Position numbers and translations under genes: made by a program
The notes under the pieces: model-generated
Databases searched by the model: none
What the model saw: the letters and a program-made list of their open reading frames with translations, nothing else
Told to the model about the DNA's origin: nothing
Shown here: positions 34,157 to 43,042 of the stretch, piece after piece
Layout: every line of letters begins with the position of its first letter
Numbering within the stretch: the first letter of the stretch is position 1
Assembly (NCBI RefSeq): GCF_029948125.1
Contig: NZ_JASAMB010000002.1
Coordinates: 62,001-126,000 of the forward strand
DNA: 64,000 nucleotides
Origin: Catellatospora sp. KI3
Lineage (GTDB): Bacteria > Actinomycetota > Actinomycetes > Mycobacteriales > Micromonosporaceae
Direction of reading: 5' to 3'

Positions 34157-34585
34157 GTGCTAGAGAACCTGAACAGCTGGGAGTTCATCGGGCTGCTCCT
34201 GCTCGCCCTGCTGATCTTCGGCGAGAAGCTGCCCAAGGTGATCCAGGACGGCCTGCGCATGCTGCGCAACCTGCGCTCCATGGCCACCAACGCCACCGGC
34301 GACCTCAGCCGTGAACTGGGCACCGACATCCGCATCGAGGACCTGAACCCCAAGGCGTTCGTGCGCAAGCACCTGCTCAGCGAGGAGGACGAGGCCGCCC
34401 TGCGCAACCCGCTCACCGGCCTCTACAGCGACCTGCGCAAGGAGGTCGACGGCGTCGCCAAGTCCGCGCAGGAGACCCGCAGCTCCCTCACCGCGATGAC
34501 CACGGCCACCCCGTCGGCCCCGGTAGCCACTACCGCCGCCGCCACTCCCGCTCCCCGCACCCACAACTTCGACGACGCCACGTAG
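34157..34585 (+). CDS. tatB: Sec-independent (Tat) translocase protein TatB
   Basis: 142 residues. One N-terminal membrane helix ('FIGLLLLALLIFGEKLPKVI') with the conserved Phe-Gly-Glu-Lys-Leu-Pro hinge, followed by an amphipathic helix ('GLRMLRNLRSMATNATGDLS') and a longer helical tail than TatA. TatB receives twin-arginine precursors together with TatC. GTG start with GGGAGG upstream. A second basic-acidic helix ('DLNPKAFVRKHLLSEEDE') is typical of actinobacterial TatB. Confidence 0.93.
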   Translation: MLENLNSWEFIGLLLLALLIFGEKLPKVIQDGLRMLRNLRSMATNATGDLSRELGTDIRIEDLNPKAFVRKHLLSEEDEAALRNPLTGLYSDLRKEVDGVAKSAQETRSSLTAMTTATPSAPVATTAAATPAPRTHNFDDAT

Positions 34586-34637
34586 ACGGCGCCCGCCTCC
34601 GCGGGTAAGGCCGCGGCCTGAGGTCACTTCCCTGGCG

Positions 34638-35783
34638 TCACTTACGGGCCGGGGAGAGGCCGAGGGACTTGCCCAGGAGGGAGTCGCGGCGGACGGCGAG
34701 GCGGTCGGCGACCGCGTTCAGGGCCTTGCCCGCGGGCGAGTCGGGGCGGCTGAGCACCACGGGCGTGCCGTCGTCGCCGGCCTCGCGTACGCCGGTGTCC
34801 AGCGGGATCTGGCCCAGCAGCGGCACCTGCGCGCCGGTGAGGCGGGTCAGCGAGTCGGCGACGGTCTGCCCGCCGCCGGAGCCGAACACGTCCAGCACGG
34901 TGCCGTCGGGCAGGGTCAGCCCGGACATGTTCTCGATGACGCCGACGAGGCGCTGGTGCGTCTGCAGCGAGATGGCGCCCGCGCGCTCGGCGACCTCGGC
35001 CGCGGCGGCCTGCGGGGTGGTGACGACGAGGATCTCGGCGGTGGGCAGCAGCTGGGCCAGCGAGATGGCGATGTCGCCGGTGCCGGGCGGCAGGTCGAGC
35101 AGCAGGACGTCGAGGTCGCCCCAGTACACGTCGGCGAGGAACTGCTGCAGGGCGCGGTGCAGCATCGGCCCGCGCCAGACGACGGCGGCGTTGCCGCTGG
35201 TGAACATACCGATGGAGATGACCTTCACGCCGTGGGACTGCGGCGGCATGATCATGTCTTCGACCTGGGTGGGGCGGCCCTCGACGCCGAGCATGCGCGG
35301 GACGGAGTGGCCGTAGATGTCGGCGTCGACGACGCCGACGGAGAGGCCGCGCGCGGCCAGCGCGGCGGCCAGGTTGACGGTGACGCTGGACTTGCCGACG
35401 CCGCCCTTGCCGGAGGCGACCGCGTACACACGGGTGCGGCTGCCGGGCTGCGCGAACGGGATCACCGGCTCGGCGGCCGCGCCGCCCCGCAGGCGCTTCT
35501 GCAGGTCCTGGCGCTGGTCGGAGCTCATCACGCCGAAGTCGATCTCGACGGCGGTGATGCCGGGGACCGTGGTGGCGGCGGCGGTGATGTCGGTGCGCAG
35601 GGTGTCCTTGAGCGGGCAGCCCGCGACGGTGAGCAGGATGCGGACGTGCGCCGTGCCGGAGTCGACCTTGACCGACTCCACCATCCCGAGCTCGGTGATG
35701 GGACGGCGGATCTCCGGGTCGTTCACGGAGGCGAGGGCCGTGAGGACGGCCTGCTCGTCGGTGTTCACAGCTGCGGCGGACAT
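34638..35783 (-). CDS. mrp: Mrp/NBP35-type P-loop ATPase (Fe-S carrier family)
   Basis: 381 residues. An N-terminal MIP18/DUF59 domain ('VLTALASVNDPEIRRPITEL', with Cys in 'TVAGCPLKDTLR') is followed by a deviant Walker A 'ASGKGGVGKSSVTVNLA' and 'DLPPGTGDIAISL'. Mrp proteins assemble or carry [4Fe-4S] clusters. The CxxC pair usually found after 'ENMS' is absent: the segment reads 'IENMSGLTLPDGTVLDVFG'. Function as a cluster carrier is therefore uncertain. Convergent with tatB, 52 bases apart. Confidence 0.9.
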   Translation of the reverse strand: MSAAAVNTDEQAVLTALASVNDPEIRRPITELGMVESVKVDSGTAHVRILLTVAGCPLKDTLRTDITAAATTVPGITAVEIDFGVMSSDQRQDLQKRLRGGAAAEPVIPFAQPGSRTRVYAVASGKGGVGKSSVTVNLAAALAARGLSVGVVDADIYGHSVPRMLGVEGRPTQVEDMIMPPQSHGVKVISIGMFTSGNAAVVWRGPMLHRALQQFLADVYWGDLDVLLLDLPPGTGDIAISLAQLLPTAEILVVTTPQAAAAEVAERAGAISLQTHQRLVGVIENMSGLTLPDGTVLDVFGSGGGQTVADSLTRLTGAQVPLLGQIPLDTGVREAGDDGTPVVLSRPDSPAGKALNAVADRLAVRRDSLLGKSLGLSPARK

Positions 35784-35984
35784 GGGCCCATGCTACCCGC
35801 GGGATTGATCATCACCGGCTCTCCGGTGGGCGCGGTGGCATGCGCAACATTCCGGGGTACGGGATGAGCTTCAGCGTGAGCGATTCTCGGCTACGGGTCG
35901 AGCGGAGGCGCCTGCCGTGGCAGGATCGGTGGAGTCGGCCGCGCGCCATGCCCCTTGCGGCGTGCGGCCTTTCCCGTGTCCGCC

Positions 35985-36497
35985 TCAGGCCTGCCGGTTG
36001 CCGCGCTGTTCGAGCTGGTAGCGGCGTTGCGCGGCATCGTCGAGCTCCTCGGCGAGCTTGCTCAGCTCGGAGCGGATGTAGTCGCGGGTCGCGACCTCGT
36101 TGAGGGCCATCCGCAGCGAGGCGATCTCCCGGGCGAGGAACTCGGTGTCGGCTTTCTGCGCGGTGGCGCGGCGGCGGTCCTCGTCCAGGGTCAACCGGTC
36201 CCGGTCGGCCTGCCGGTTCTGCGCGAGCAGGATCAGCGGCGCCGCGTACGACGCCTGCGTGCTGAAGAACAGGTTGAGCAGGATGAACGGGTACGGGTCC
36301 CACCGCATCCCGAACACGCCGATCAGGTTCAGCAGGATCCACACGATCACGAAGATCGTCATGTAGACGATGAACTTGGCCGTACCCATGAAGCGGGCGA
36401 ACTTCTCGGCGAAGTCGCCGAACGCCTCCGGATCGAGCTTCGGCAGCCGTACCCCGCTGGCGTCGCGCGGCTGGTCCAGCCGCCCCCGGTCGCTCAC
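35985..36497 (-). CDS. DUF1003 membrane protein
   Basis: 170 residues, GTG start. Two membrane helices ('FIVYMTIFVIVWILLNLIGV' and 'FILLNLFFSTQASYAAPLIL') separated by the DUF1003 hallmark 'RWDPYPFILLNL'. The C-terminal third is a charged coiled coil ('REIASLRMALNEVATRDYIR'). Function unknown. It begins 10 bases after the MgtE_N-CBS gene stop, and the pairing is conserved in other actinobacteria as I recall (near mrp), so the two may act together in magnesium or envelope homeostasis. Confidence 0.88.
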   Translation of the reverse strand: MSDRGRLDQPRDASGVRLPKLDPEAFGDFAEKFARFMGTAKFIVYMTIFVIVWILLNLIGVFGMRWDPYPFILLNLFFSTQASYAAPLILLAQNRQADRDRLTLDEDRRRATAQKADTEFLAREIASLRMALNEVATRDYIRSELSKLAEELDDAAQRRYQLEQRGNRQA

Positions 36498-36507
36498 CGC
36501 GGGCCGC

Positions 36508-37758
36508 TCATGACGCGGTCCGCCTGGTCTCGTGCCGCTCCCGCCAGTCGCGCGGCAGCAGGTGGTCCAGCACGTCGTCCACGGTCACCGCGCCGACCAG
36601 CCGGTCGGCCGCGTCCACCACCGCGATCGCCACCAGGTTGTACGTCGCCATCCGCCGGGTGATCTCGGCCAGCGGCAGGTCGGGCGGCAGCGGCGTGATG
36701 TCGCGCTCCAGCACCCCGCCGAGCAGGTCGCCGGGCGGCTCGCGCAGCAGCCGCTGGAAGTGCACCGTGCCCAGGTAGCGGCCGGTGGGCGTGTCGATCG
36801 GCGCCCGGCATACGAACACCTGCGAGGCCAGCGCCGGGGACAGGTGCTTCTCGCGGATGCGGGCCAGCCCGTCGGCGACGGTGGCGTCCGGGGTGAGGAT
36901 CACCGGTTCGCTGGTCATCAGCGCGCCGGCGGTGTTCGGCCGGTAGTGCATCAGGGCCCGGACCGGGGCGGACTCCTCCGGCTCCATCAGGTCCAGCAGG
37001 AGCTGCCGCTCGACCGGCGGGAGTTCGGCGAGCAGGTCGGCGGCGTCGTCGGCGTCCATCTCCTCGAGCACGTCGGCGGCGCGCTCGCGGTCCAGCCGGG
37101 CCAGGATGTCGACCTGGTCGTGCTCGGGCAGCTCCTCCAGCACGTCGGCGAGGCGCTCGTCGTCCAGGGCGGCGGCGACGGCGTGGCGGCGCTGGTCCGG
37201 CAGGTCCTGCAGGGCGCTGGCCAGGTCGGCCGGGCGCAGCTTCTCCAGCACCGTGAGCAGTGAGGCGGTGCCCTGGATCGCCGACGGCTCGATCAGGCCG
37301 GCCAGCTCCTCCCACTCGAACTGGTGCAGCTGCCCGCGCCGCCCGAGGCGGCTGCTGACGTCGCGTACCGCGACCCGGCCGAGCTGCCACTGCCCGGCCC
37401 GGTCGGACTCCATCGCCACGTCGACCACCATGGCCGTGGTGCCGCCGGGGGTGGTCACCCGCCGGTCCAGCAGGTCGGCCAGGACCAGCAGCTCGGTGGT
37501 GCCCTTGGCGAACCGGCGCAGGTTGATCTGGCCCGAGCTGAGCACGACGCTGTCGGTGTCGATGCTGGTCACCCGGCCGATGGGCAGGAAGATCTGGCGC
37601 CGCATCGGCATCTCGGCGACGATCCCGACCACCTGCGGCGGGTTGGTGCTGCGCACCCGCACGACCACGTCGCGGACCCGGCCCACCTGGTCGCCGTTCG
37701 GGTCGAAGACGGCGAGGCCGGCGAGCCGGGCGACGAAGACCCTGGTCACCGTGGCCAT
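36508..37758 (-). CDS. Soluble MgtE N-domain / CBS-domain protein with PRC-barrel
   Basis: 416 residues. An N-terminal PRC-barrel-like segment ('GLAVFDPNGDQVGRVRDVVV') is followed by the superhelical MgtE_N domain (~160-270, 'LADVLEELPEHDQVDILARL', 'AADVLEEMDADDAADLLAEL') and two CBS domains (~280-400, ending 'VGAVTVDDVLDHLLPRDW'). The membrane channel of true MgtE is missing. It therefore probably senses Mg2+ or nucleotides rather than transporting. ATG start. It forms an operon with the DUF1003 gene. Confidence 0.87.
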   Translation of the reverse strand: MATVTRVFVARLAGLAVFDPNGDQVGRVRDVVVRVRSTNPPQVVGIVAEMPMRRQIFLPIGRVTSIDTDSVVLSSGQINLRRFAKGTTELLVLADLLDRRVTTPGGTTAMVVDVAMESDRAGQWQLGRVAVRDVSSRLGRRGQLHQFEWEELAGLIEPSAIQGTASLLTVLEKLRPADLASALQDLPDQRRHAVAAALDDERLADVLEELPEHDQVDILARLDRERAADVLEEMDADDAADLLAELPPVERQLLLDLMEPEESAPVRALMHYRPNTAGALMTSEPVILTPDATVADGLARIREKHLSPALASQVFVCRAPIDTPTGRYLGTVHFQRLLREPPGDLLGGVLERDITPLPPDLPLAEITRRMATYNLVAIAVVDAADRLVGAVTVDDVLDHLLPRDWRERHETRRTAS

Positions 37759-37844
37759 ATTGGCATGTTATGCGTATTTCTCACATGGTTTACGGCGTTT
37801 CGGGCAGCCGCGCGGGCGGGCAGCCGGGCGGCTGCCCGGTGGGC

Positions 37845-38324
37845 TCAGCGGCGCCTAACCCGGTGCAGCCGGAACGGCTTGCGGGTCGCGTTGGCGGCCG
37901 GGGTGGGCCGCGGCTCCGCCCGCTCCGAGCCGTCACCGCGCGCGGCGGGTTCGCCCGCCGGAGCCAGGCTGAGCAGCACGCACTCCTGCGCCCACCGGGC
38001 CGCCAGGGCCTCGGCTGTGCCGGGGGCGTTGAGCCGCTTGCCCGCCAGCGTGACGGCGATCGACGCCCAGCGCTCGTCCTCGGGCGTGATCCGCTCGACC
38101 GCCGCCGGGTAGGCGACCACCGCGCCGCCGTGGTCACCGCGCAGCGTCACGGTGGCCGCCGCCGCCTCGGCCAGGCCGGGCGCGGACTGCTCACCGGGGC
38201 CGAGGACCACGTGCAGGCGGCCGTCCTGGGGCAGGCACCACAGGGCGTACGCGGGACCGTCGCCCACCGCCACCCACGCGATGGCCGCCTTCTTCCCCGC
38301 CTCTTCCACCAACGGATGGCTCAT
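37845..38324 (-). CDS. Hypothetical protein, basic C-terminus
   Basis: 159 residues. 'KKAAIAWVAVGDGPAYALWC' and 'DGRLHVVLGPGEQSAPGLAE' suggest a beta-rich fold of the split-barrel kind, perhaps FMN-binding-like, followed by a charged Arg-rich tail ('RKPFRLHRVRRR'). I cannot assign a family. The ATG at 38324 is the likely start; the open frame extends upstream without similarity to anything I know. It lies upstream of the MgtE_N-CBS gene on the same strand, 86 bases away. Confidence 0.65.
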   Translation of the reverse strand: MSHPLVEEAGKKAAIAWVAVGDGPAYALWCLPQDGRLHVVLGPGEQSAPGLAEAAAATVTLRGDHGGAVVAYPAAVERITPEDERWASIAVTLAGKRLNAPGTAEALAARWAQECVLLSLAPAGEPAARGDGSERAEPRPTPAANATRKPFRLHRVRRR

Positions 38325-38434
38325 CCGCCCATTCTCACCCACCAACCCCGCCCCGGCTTGCGCGAGTTGCCGGGCGATCGAGCGTATCTTGAGCCCGTGC
38401 ACGCCCGATTGCCCGGCAACTTGAGTGATCTTGT

Positions 38435-39178
38435 TCAGGGGGCGGGGGACAGGGCCGACAGGGCGAGGGCGGTGGCCTCGGGCAGGGTGGGCGCCGACGG
38501 GCCGGTGAAGGCGTCGTCGGTGACGAAGACCAGGTGGTCGAACAGGTCGGGGGCGGACAGCTTCACCGCCGGGATGCCCAGCGCCTGCGCGCCGGTGAGC
38601 TCCCGGGAACCGCCGTCGCCGACGAAGGCGCAGTCCCGCGGTTCGACGCCGAGCCGCGCGCACGCGGCCAGGTACATCTCCGGCCGCGGTTTGCAGTGTC
38701 CGACGTGCACCGAGTAGACCTTCGCGTCGATCAGGTGGGTGATCGGCAGGCCGCGCATGATCTCGGGCAGCTCCCAGGCGCAGTCGCTCACCACCGCGAG
38801 CCGGATGCCCTGCCGCCGCAGCCGCCACAGCGTGGCGAACGCCTCCGGCCGCAGCCGGGTGTCGGCCCGTACCGCCATCAGGCGGGCGGCCTGCGCGGCC
38901 CGCAGCCGGGAGGCGCTGGGCGCGACGCCGAGCTCGCCCGCGATCCAGCGCAGGGTCTCCAGCGCGTCGCCGTAGGCACCGCGGCAGCGGGCGTAGAACG
39001 AGCTGTCGAGCACCGCCCGGTACTCCTCCGGTTGGACGCCCAGCAGGCGGGGCGCCAGGTCGTGTGCCGGGCCGCGGGTGCAGGCGGTGGTCAGCGTGCC
39101 GTAGAAGTCGAGCAGCAGCGCGCGGGGGGAAACAGGATAAACCGATTGGTATGGATCCATTCGGTTGAGAGTAATCAT
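38435..39178 (-). CDS. HAD family hydrolase
   Basis: 247 residues. Motif I is 'ALLLDFYGTLTTAC', with the nucleophile Asp but Tyr in place of the acid-base Asp of DxDxT (DFYGT). Motif II is the Ser in 'LAVVSDCAWEL', the Lys motif is in 'HVGHCKPRPEMY' and motif IV is 'CAFVGDGGSRELTGA'. This fits the haloacid dehalogenase or pyrophosphatase-type subgroup. The start may be ATG 39178 or 39160; the second lies in an inverted repeat. Divergent from the EamA transporter gene. Confidence 0.83.
   Translation of the reverse strand: MITLNRMDPYQSVYPVSPRALLLDFYGTLTTACTRGPAHDLAPRLLGVQPEEYRAVLDSSFYARCRGAYGDALETLRWIAGELGVAPSASRLRAAQAARLMAVRADTRLRPEAFATLWRLRRQGIRLAVVSDCAWELPEIMRGLPITHLIDAKVYSVHVGHCKPRPEMYLAACARLGVEPRDCAFVGDGGSRELTGAQALGIPAVKLSAPDLFDHLVFVTDDAFTGPSAPTLPEATALALSALSPAP
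39140..39166. promoter_or_regulatory. Nested palindrome at the HAD gene start
   Basis: AACCGA and TCGGTT flank the perfect palindrome ATGGATCCAT at 39151-39160. It overlaps the first codons of the HAD gene. The local AT content is higher than in neighbouring coding DNA. An operator role is possible but unproven. Confidence 0.3.
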
Positions 39179-39239
39179 ACGGTCACGTGAATGACATAGG
39201 ATGATCGCCCACAGTGCTCACAAGATCGCACAGAGTGGT

Positions 39240-40241
39240 ATGGAAAGATCGGGCGACGTGCGCCCCAGGCTCGACCCACTCACCATCGCCGCCGTCACGG
39301 TCGCGATCATCGCCGTCTCCTCCTCCGGCGCGCTCATCGCGTACGCCGCCGCGCCCGCCCTGGCCATCGCCTTCTGGCGCAACGCCCTGGCCGTCGGCGT
39401 GCTCGCCCCGGTGGCGGTGGCGCGCCGCCGCGACGAACTGCGCGGTCTGCGGGCCAAGGGCGCGCTGCGCTGGTGCCTGCTGGCCGGGGTCGCGCTCGCG
39501 GTCCACTTCGCCACCTGGGTGCCCGCCCCGAAGCTGACCACCGTCGCCACGGCGACCGCGCTGGTCGCGACCCAGCCCGTCTGGGCCGGGCTGATCGCGG
39601 TCGGGCAGGGCCGCCGCCTCGGCCGGCTCACCTGGCTGGGCATCGCGACCGCGGTCGTCGGCGCGGCGGTCACCGCGGGCGTCGACTTCACCAGCGGCGG
39701 GCACACCGCACTGCTCGGCGACGTGCTCGCGGTGGCGGGCGGCCTGATGGCCGCCGTCTACACGTCACTGGGCGAGAAGGCCCGGTCGCAGACCAGCACG
39801 ACGACGTACACCACCGTCTGCTACTCCGTCTGCGCGGCGCTGCTGCTCGCGGTGTGCCTGATCTTCGGGGTGCAGCTCTCGGGGTACACCGGCTCGACCT
39901 GGCTGGCGCTGCTGGCGCTCACCGCCGGGGCGCAGCTGCTGGGGCACTCGCTGCTCAACTACGCACTGCACAAGATCTCGGCGACGACGATCAGCGTGCT
40001 GGTGCTGCTCGAGGTTCCCGGCGCGGCGCTGCTGGGCTGGGCCTGGCTGGGGCAGACCCCCCGCCCGGCGGCCTGGCCCGGCATCCTGCTGCTGGTCTCG
40101 GGGGTGGCCGTGGTGGTGCTGGGCGCCCGCCGCGCCCCGGTCCCGCCCACCCCGGACCCCCTCGACCTCGACCTCGACACGGAGCCGGTCACCCCTGCCG
40201 GACGCTCTGACCGCCGTCCACCACGAGCATCTGACCGGTGA
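39240..40241 (+). CDS. EamA/DMT family transporter
   Basis: About 333 residues with ten predicted membrane helices in two EamA repeats. Key stretches are '[20 protein letters not shown]', '[20 protein letters not shown]' and '[20 protein letters not shown]' near the end of the second repeat. Such proteins export or import small metabolites; the substrate is unknown. ATG 39240 is chosen; ATG 39201 and GTG 39258 are in frame. Its 3' end overlaps the convergent SDR gene by 53 bases. Confidence 0.87.
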   Translation: MERSGDVRPRLDPLTIAAVTVAIIAVSSSGALIAYAAAPALAIAFWRNALAVGVLAPVAVARRRDELRGLRAKGALRWCLLAGVALAVHFATWVPAPKLTTVATATALVATQPVWAGLIAVGQGRRLGRLTWLGIATAVVGAAVTAGVDFTSGGHTALLGDVLAVAGGLMAAVYTSLGEKARSQTSTTTYTTVCYSVCAALLLAVCLIFGVQLSGYTGSTWLALLALTAGAQLLGHSLLNYALHKISATTISVLVLLEVPGAALLGWAWLGQTPRPAAWPGILLLVSGVAVVVLGARRAPVPPTPDPLDLDLDTEPVTPAGRSDRRPPRASDR

Positions 40242-40956
40242 TGTAGCCCGCCGCGGGCGAGCACAGGAACGCGATCGTCGCGGCCACCTCGTCGGGGGTG
40301 CCGGGGCGGCCCATCGGCGTCTCGTACCCCTGCTTGAGCTCCACCAGGGTCGACGCCGAGGTGTGGATGGTGCCGGGGGCGACCGCGTTGACGGTGATGC
40401 CGTCGGCGACCAGCTCCATCGCCAGCGCCCGGGTCAGCCCCAGCACGCCCGCCTTGGCCGCCGCGTACCCCGCCTCGGCGGGCAGGGCGTTGACCGGCCC
40501 CGCGGTCGCGGACAGGTTCACGATGCGGCCCCAGCCGCGCTCTGACATGCCGCCCAGGAAGGCCCGGCTGGACAGGAACGCGGTGGTGAGGTTGCGGTCG
40601 ATCTCGGCCCGCCACTCCTCGAAGGTCAGCTGCGCCACCGGCCGGATCACCTCGGGCATGGCCCGGCTGGTCAGACCGGCGTTGTTGACCAGGATGTCGA
40701 CGTCGCCGAGCTGCTCGGTGACGGCGTCGGCCAGCGCGCCCACCTCCTCCTCCAGGGTGAGGTCGGCGACGAAGCCCAGCACGCCCAGCTCGCCCGCGCG
40801 CTCGTGGATGCGCCGGGTGGTGGAGACCACCGCGACCTTCGCACCGAGCGCGGCGAGCTGGCGAGCGGTGGCGAAGCCGATGCCGTGCGGGCTGCCCGCG
40901 CCGGTTACCAGGGCGATCCGGCCGTCCAGCCGGAAGGGATCCATCCGCTCGTTCAT
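40189..40956 (-). CDS. Short-chain dehydrogenase/reductase (SDR)
   Basis: 255 residues, classical SDR. The cofactor loop is '[20 protein letters not shown]' (TGxxxxxGIG), with '[13 protein letters not shown]' (NNAG), the catalytic Ser in '[11 protein letters not shown]' and the Tyr-Lys pair in '[19 protein letters not shown]'. 'TVVSTTRR'-like '[13 protein letters not shown]' after strand two suggests NADP(H). The ending '[16 protein letters not shown]' is typical of 3-oxoacyl-ACP reductase-like members. ATG 40956. Confidence 0.9.
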   Translation of the reverse strand: MNERMDPFRLDGRIALVTGAGSPHGIGFATARQLAALGAKVAVVSTTRRIHERAGELGVLGFVADLTLEEEVGALADAVTEQLGDVDILVNNAGLTSRAMPEVIRPVAQLTFEEWRAEIDRNLTTAFLSSRAFLGGMSERGWGRIVNLSATAGPVNALPAEAGYAAAKAGVLGLTRALAMELVADGITVNAVAPGTIHTSASTLVELKQGYETPMGRPGTPDEVAATIAFLCSPAAGYITGQMLVVDGGQSVRQG

Positions 40957-41043
40957 GGTTCGATCCTGCCGGTTTGTCCGGGCTGACGCTAGTAGGCAAG
41001 ACCGCTTACTCTGACGGGACCCTTCTCGACCTGGAGTTCCGCG

Positions 41044-41694
41044 ATGAGCGACCCGACCGCGCCCCCGCCGCCCCATCATGAGCCCGGCGCCGCGCCGGTG
41101 TTCCCCGAGCCCGCGCCGCTCACCTTCGGCGACCCGGCCGGTTCGTTCGGCACCCCCGCGGCCGAGCCGCCCGCCGCCCCGGCCGCGGCCGACGGTGCGG
41201 CCCAGGTCGCGCCCGCCAACCCGTACGGCGCGTGGGCCGGCGCCGAGCCGAGCACCGCGCAGCAGGGTCCCGCGACCGTGATCGGCCAGGTCCAGCCCGG
41301 CCAGTACCCGCAGGGCTACGCCCACCCCGGCTACCCGGGCTACCCGGCCGCCTACCCCTACGGCTACGCGTACGTGCCGTCGCGCGGCACCAACGGCATG
41401 GCCGTCGGCGCCATGGTGACCGCGATCGTGGGCGCGGTCACCTTCTGCTGGCTCTACGGCATCCCCGGACTGATCCTCGGGCCGATCGGCGCGATCCTGG
41501 GCCACGTCGCCCGCAGGCGCATCCGCACCACCGGCGAGGAGGGGGACGGCATGGCGCTGGCGGGCGTCATCATCGGCTGGATCGTCACCGGCCTCTCGCT
41601 GCTGCTGCTCATCGTCATCGCGGTCTTCTTCTTCTGGCTCTCGCAGCAGTCGTCGACCTACGACTCGGAGAACGGGACGTTCACGATGTTCTGA
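41044..41694 (+). CDS. DUF4190 Pro-rich membrane protein
   Basis: 216 residues. The first ~115 residues are Pro/Ala/Gly/Tyr-rich and end in '[20 protein letters not shown]'. Two membrane helices follow in a DUF4190 domain ('[20 protein letters not shown]', '[20 protein letters not shown]') with '[18 protein letters not shown]' between. The function is unknown; such proteins are common in actinobacterial envelopes. ATG 41044 after an AGTTCCGCG leader. Divergent from the SDR gene by 87 bases. Confidence 0.82.
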   Translation: MSDPTAPPPPHHEPGAAPVFPEPAPLTFGDPAGSFGTPAAEPPAAPAAADGAAQVAPANPYGAWAGAEPSTAQQGPATVIGQVQPGQYPQGYAHPGYPGYPAAYPYGYAYVPSRGTNGMAVGAMVTAIVGAVTFCWLYGIPGLILGPIGAILGHVARRRIRTTGEEGDGMALAGVIIGWIVTGLSLLLLIVIAVFFFWLSQQSSTYDSENGTFTMF

Positions 41695-41774
41695 CCGGCG
41701 TCGGCGGGGCGGGCGACGTGGCCGACGCCACGCCCGCCCGCACCCCCGCCCGCCCATCAGCCATGCTTGACGGT

Positions 41775-42944
41775 ATGGCGACTCCACCGTCCGACACCCT
41801 CGCGCAGGGCCTGGCCGAAGTACGCGCGCTGCTGCTCGGACCGGACCTGGTCCGGGCCACGGCCAGCGGCGCCCGCAAGGGGCAGACTCCGGCGGTGCTG
41901 CGGGCCACGCTGCGCCCGGTGACGCTGAAGGCGGGGGACCGGCTGCAGCTGGTCACCGAGGACGGCCAGCGGCCCACCACGGTGAACCTGGCGCCCGGCG
42001 CCGAGGCGGCCGCGCGCGTCGACGAGCTGCTGGCCGAGCCGTTCGGCGGCTGGGTGGTGGAGACGGCGCACGGCTCGCTGCGTCTGCAGGCCACCAGGAA
42101 GGGTGCGGTGCTGCACCGGGGCGCCGCCGTCGCGGCACCGGCCGACACCGGGCACGACCGGGCCAAGGAGCACCTGCTCGACCCCGGCGACCCGCTGTAC
42201 GACGTGATCGGCGGCGACGCCGCCAAGCGCCGCCAGGTCGACGCGTTCCTGCGCGCGCTCGCCGCCACCCTGCCCGACCCGGCGCAGCTGCCCCGCCCGC
42301 TGCGCGTGGTCGACCTCGGCTGCGGCAACGCGTACCTGACCTTCGCGGCGTACCGCTACCTGTCCGGCCAGGGCGTCGACGTCCGGCTCACCGGCGTGGA
42401 CATCCGGCCCGACCAGCGCGAGCGCAATACGGCGCTGGCGCGGCGGCTCGGCTGGGACGACCACGTCACGTTCGTGGCGGGCAGCATCGCCGACGCGCCG
42501 GTCGAGTCGGCCGACGTGGTGCTGGCGCTGCACGCCTGCGACACCGCCACCGACGACGCGCTGGCGCGGGCGATCAGCTGGGACGCCCGGTGGATCCTGG
42601 CCGCGCCGTGCTGCCACAAGGACATCTCCCGGCAGCTGCGCAGGCGGCCGCCGGAGGGGGCGTACGCGATGCTGACCGAGCACGGGATCCTGCGGGAGCG
42701 CTTCGCCGACGTGCTGACCGACACGGTGCGGGCGGCGCTGCTGCGCCGGCACGGGTACGCGGTGGAGGTGGTGGAGTTCATCGACTCGGCGCACACCCCG
42801 CGCAACGCGATGATCCGCGCCCGCCGCACCGGTGCCGCCACGCCCGCCGACCCGGAACTGGACACCCTCCTCGCCCAGTGGCACATCCACCCCCACCTGG
42901 CCGAACTGCTCACCGACCCGGCGGCCCCGCAGCCCGCGCCTTAG
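41775..42944 (+). CDS. Class I SAM-dependent methyltransferase (Methyltransf_32 type)
   Basis: 389 residues. An N-terminal ~140-residue domain precedes the SAM-binding core: '[20 protein letters not shown]' (motif I), '[20 protein letters not shown]' and '[20 protein letters not shown]'. '[20 protein letters not shown]' supplies a conserved Cys-Cys-His unit of this family, known from tRNA/rRNA methyltransferase relatives. The target is unknown. ATG 41775 or 41763 could start; neither has a strong Shine-Dalgarno sequence. A perfect 23-bp hairpin follows the stop. Confidence 0.85.
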   Translation: MATPPSDTLAQGLAEVRALLLGPDLVRATASGARKGQTPAVLRATLRPVTLKAGDRLQLVTEDGQRPTTVNLAPGAEAAARVDELLAEPFGGWVVETAHGSLRLQATRKGAVLHRGAAVAAPADTGHDRAKEHLLDPGDPLYDVIGGDAAKRRQVDAFLRALAATLPDPAQLPRPLRVVDLGCGNAYLTFAAYRYLSGQGVDVRLTGVDIRPDQRERNTALARRLGWDDHVTFVAGSIADAPVESADVVLALHACDTATDDALARAISWDARWILAAPCCHKDISRQLRRRPPEGAYAMLTEHGILRERFADVLTDTVRAALLRRHGYAVEVVEFIDSAHTPRNAMIRARRTGAATPADPELDTLLAQWHIHPHLAELLTDPAAPQPAP

Positions 42945-42948
42945 CATC

Positions 42949-43007
42949 GACGCTGGCCTATCCAGAGGACGGATTTCCGAGATTCGTCCTCTGGATAGGC
43001 CAGCGTC
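42949..43007. terminator. Perfect 23-bp inverted repeat between convergent genes
   Basis: The left arm (42949-42971) and right arm (42985-43007) are perfect reverse complements over 23 bases, starting GACGCTGGCCTATCCAGAGG, with a 13-base loop. It begins 5 bases after the methyltransferase stop. It should terminate both converging transcripts. Its length and perfection are unusual, so it may also be a repeat family member. Confidence 0.75.
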
Positions 43008-43042
43008 AATAGAAGGCGGGTGGTGGTCGGGGCCGGTCCCCG

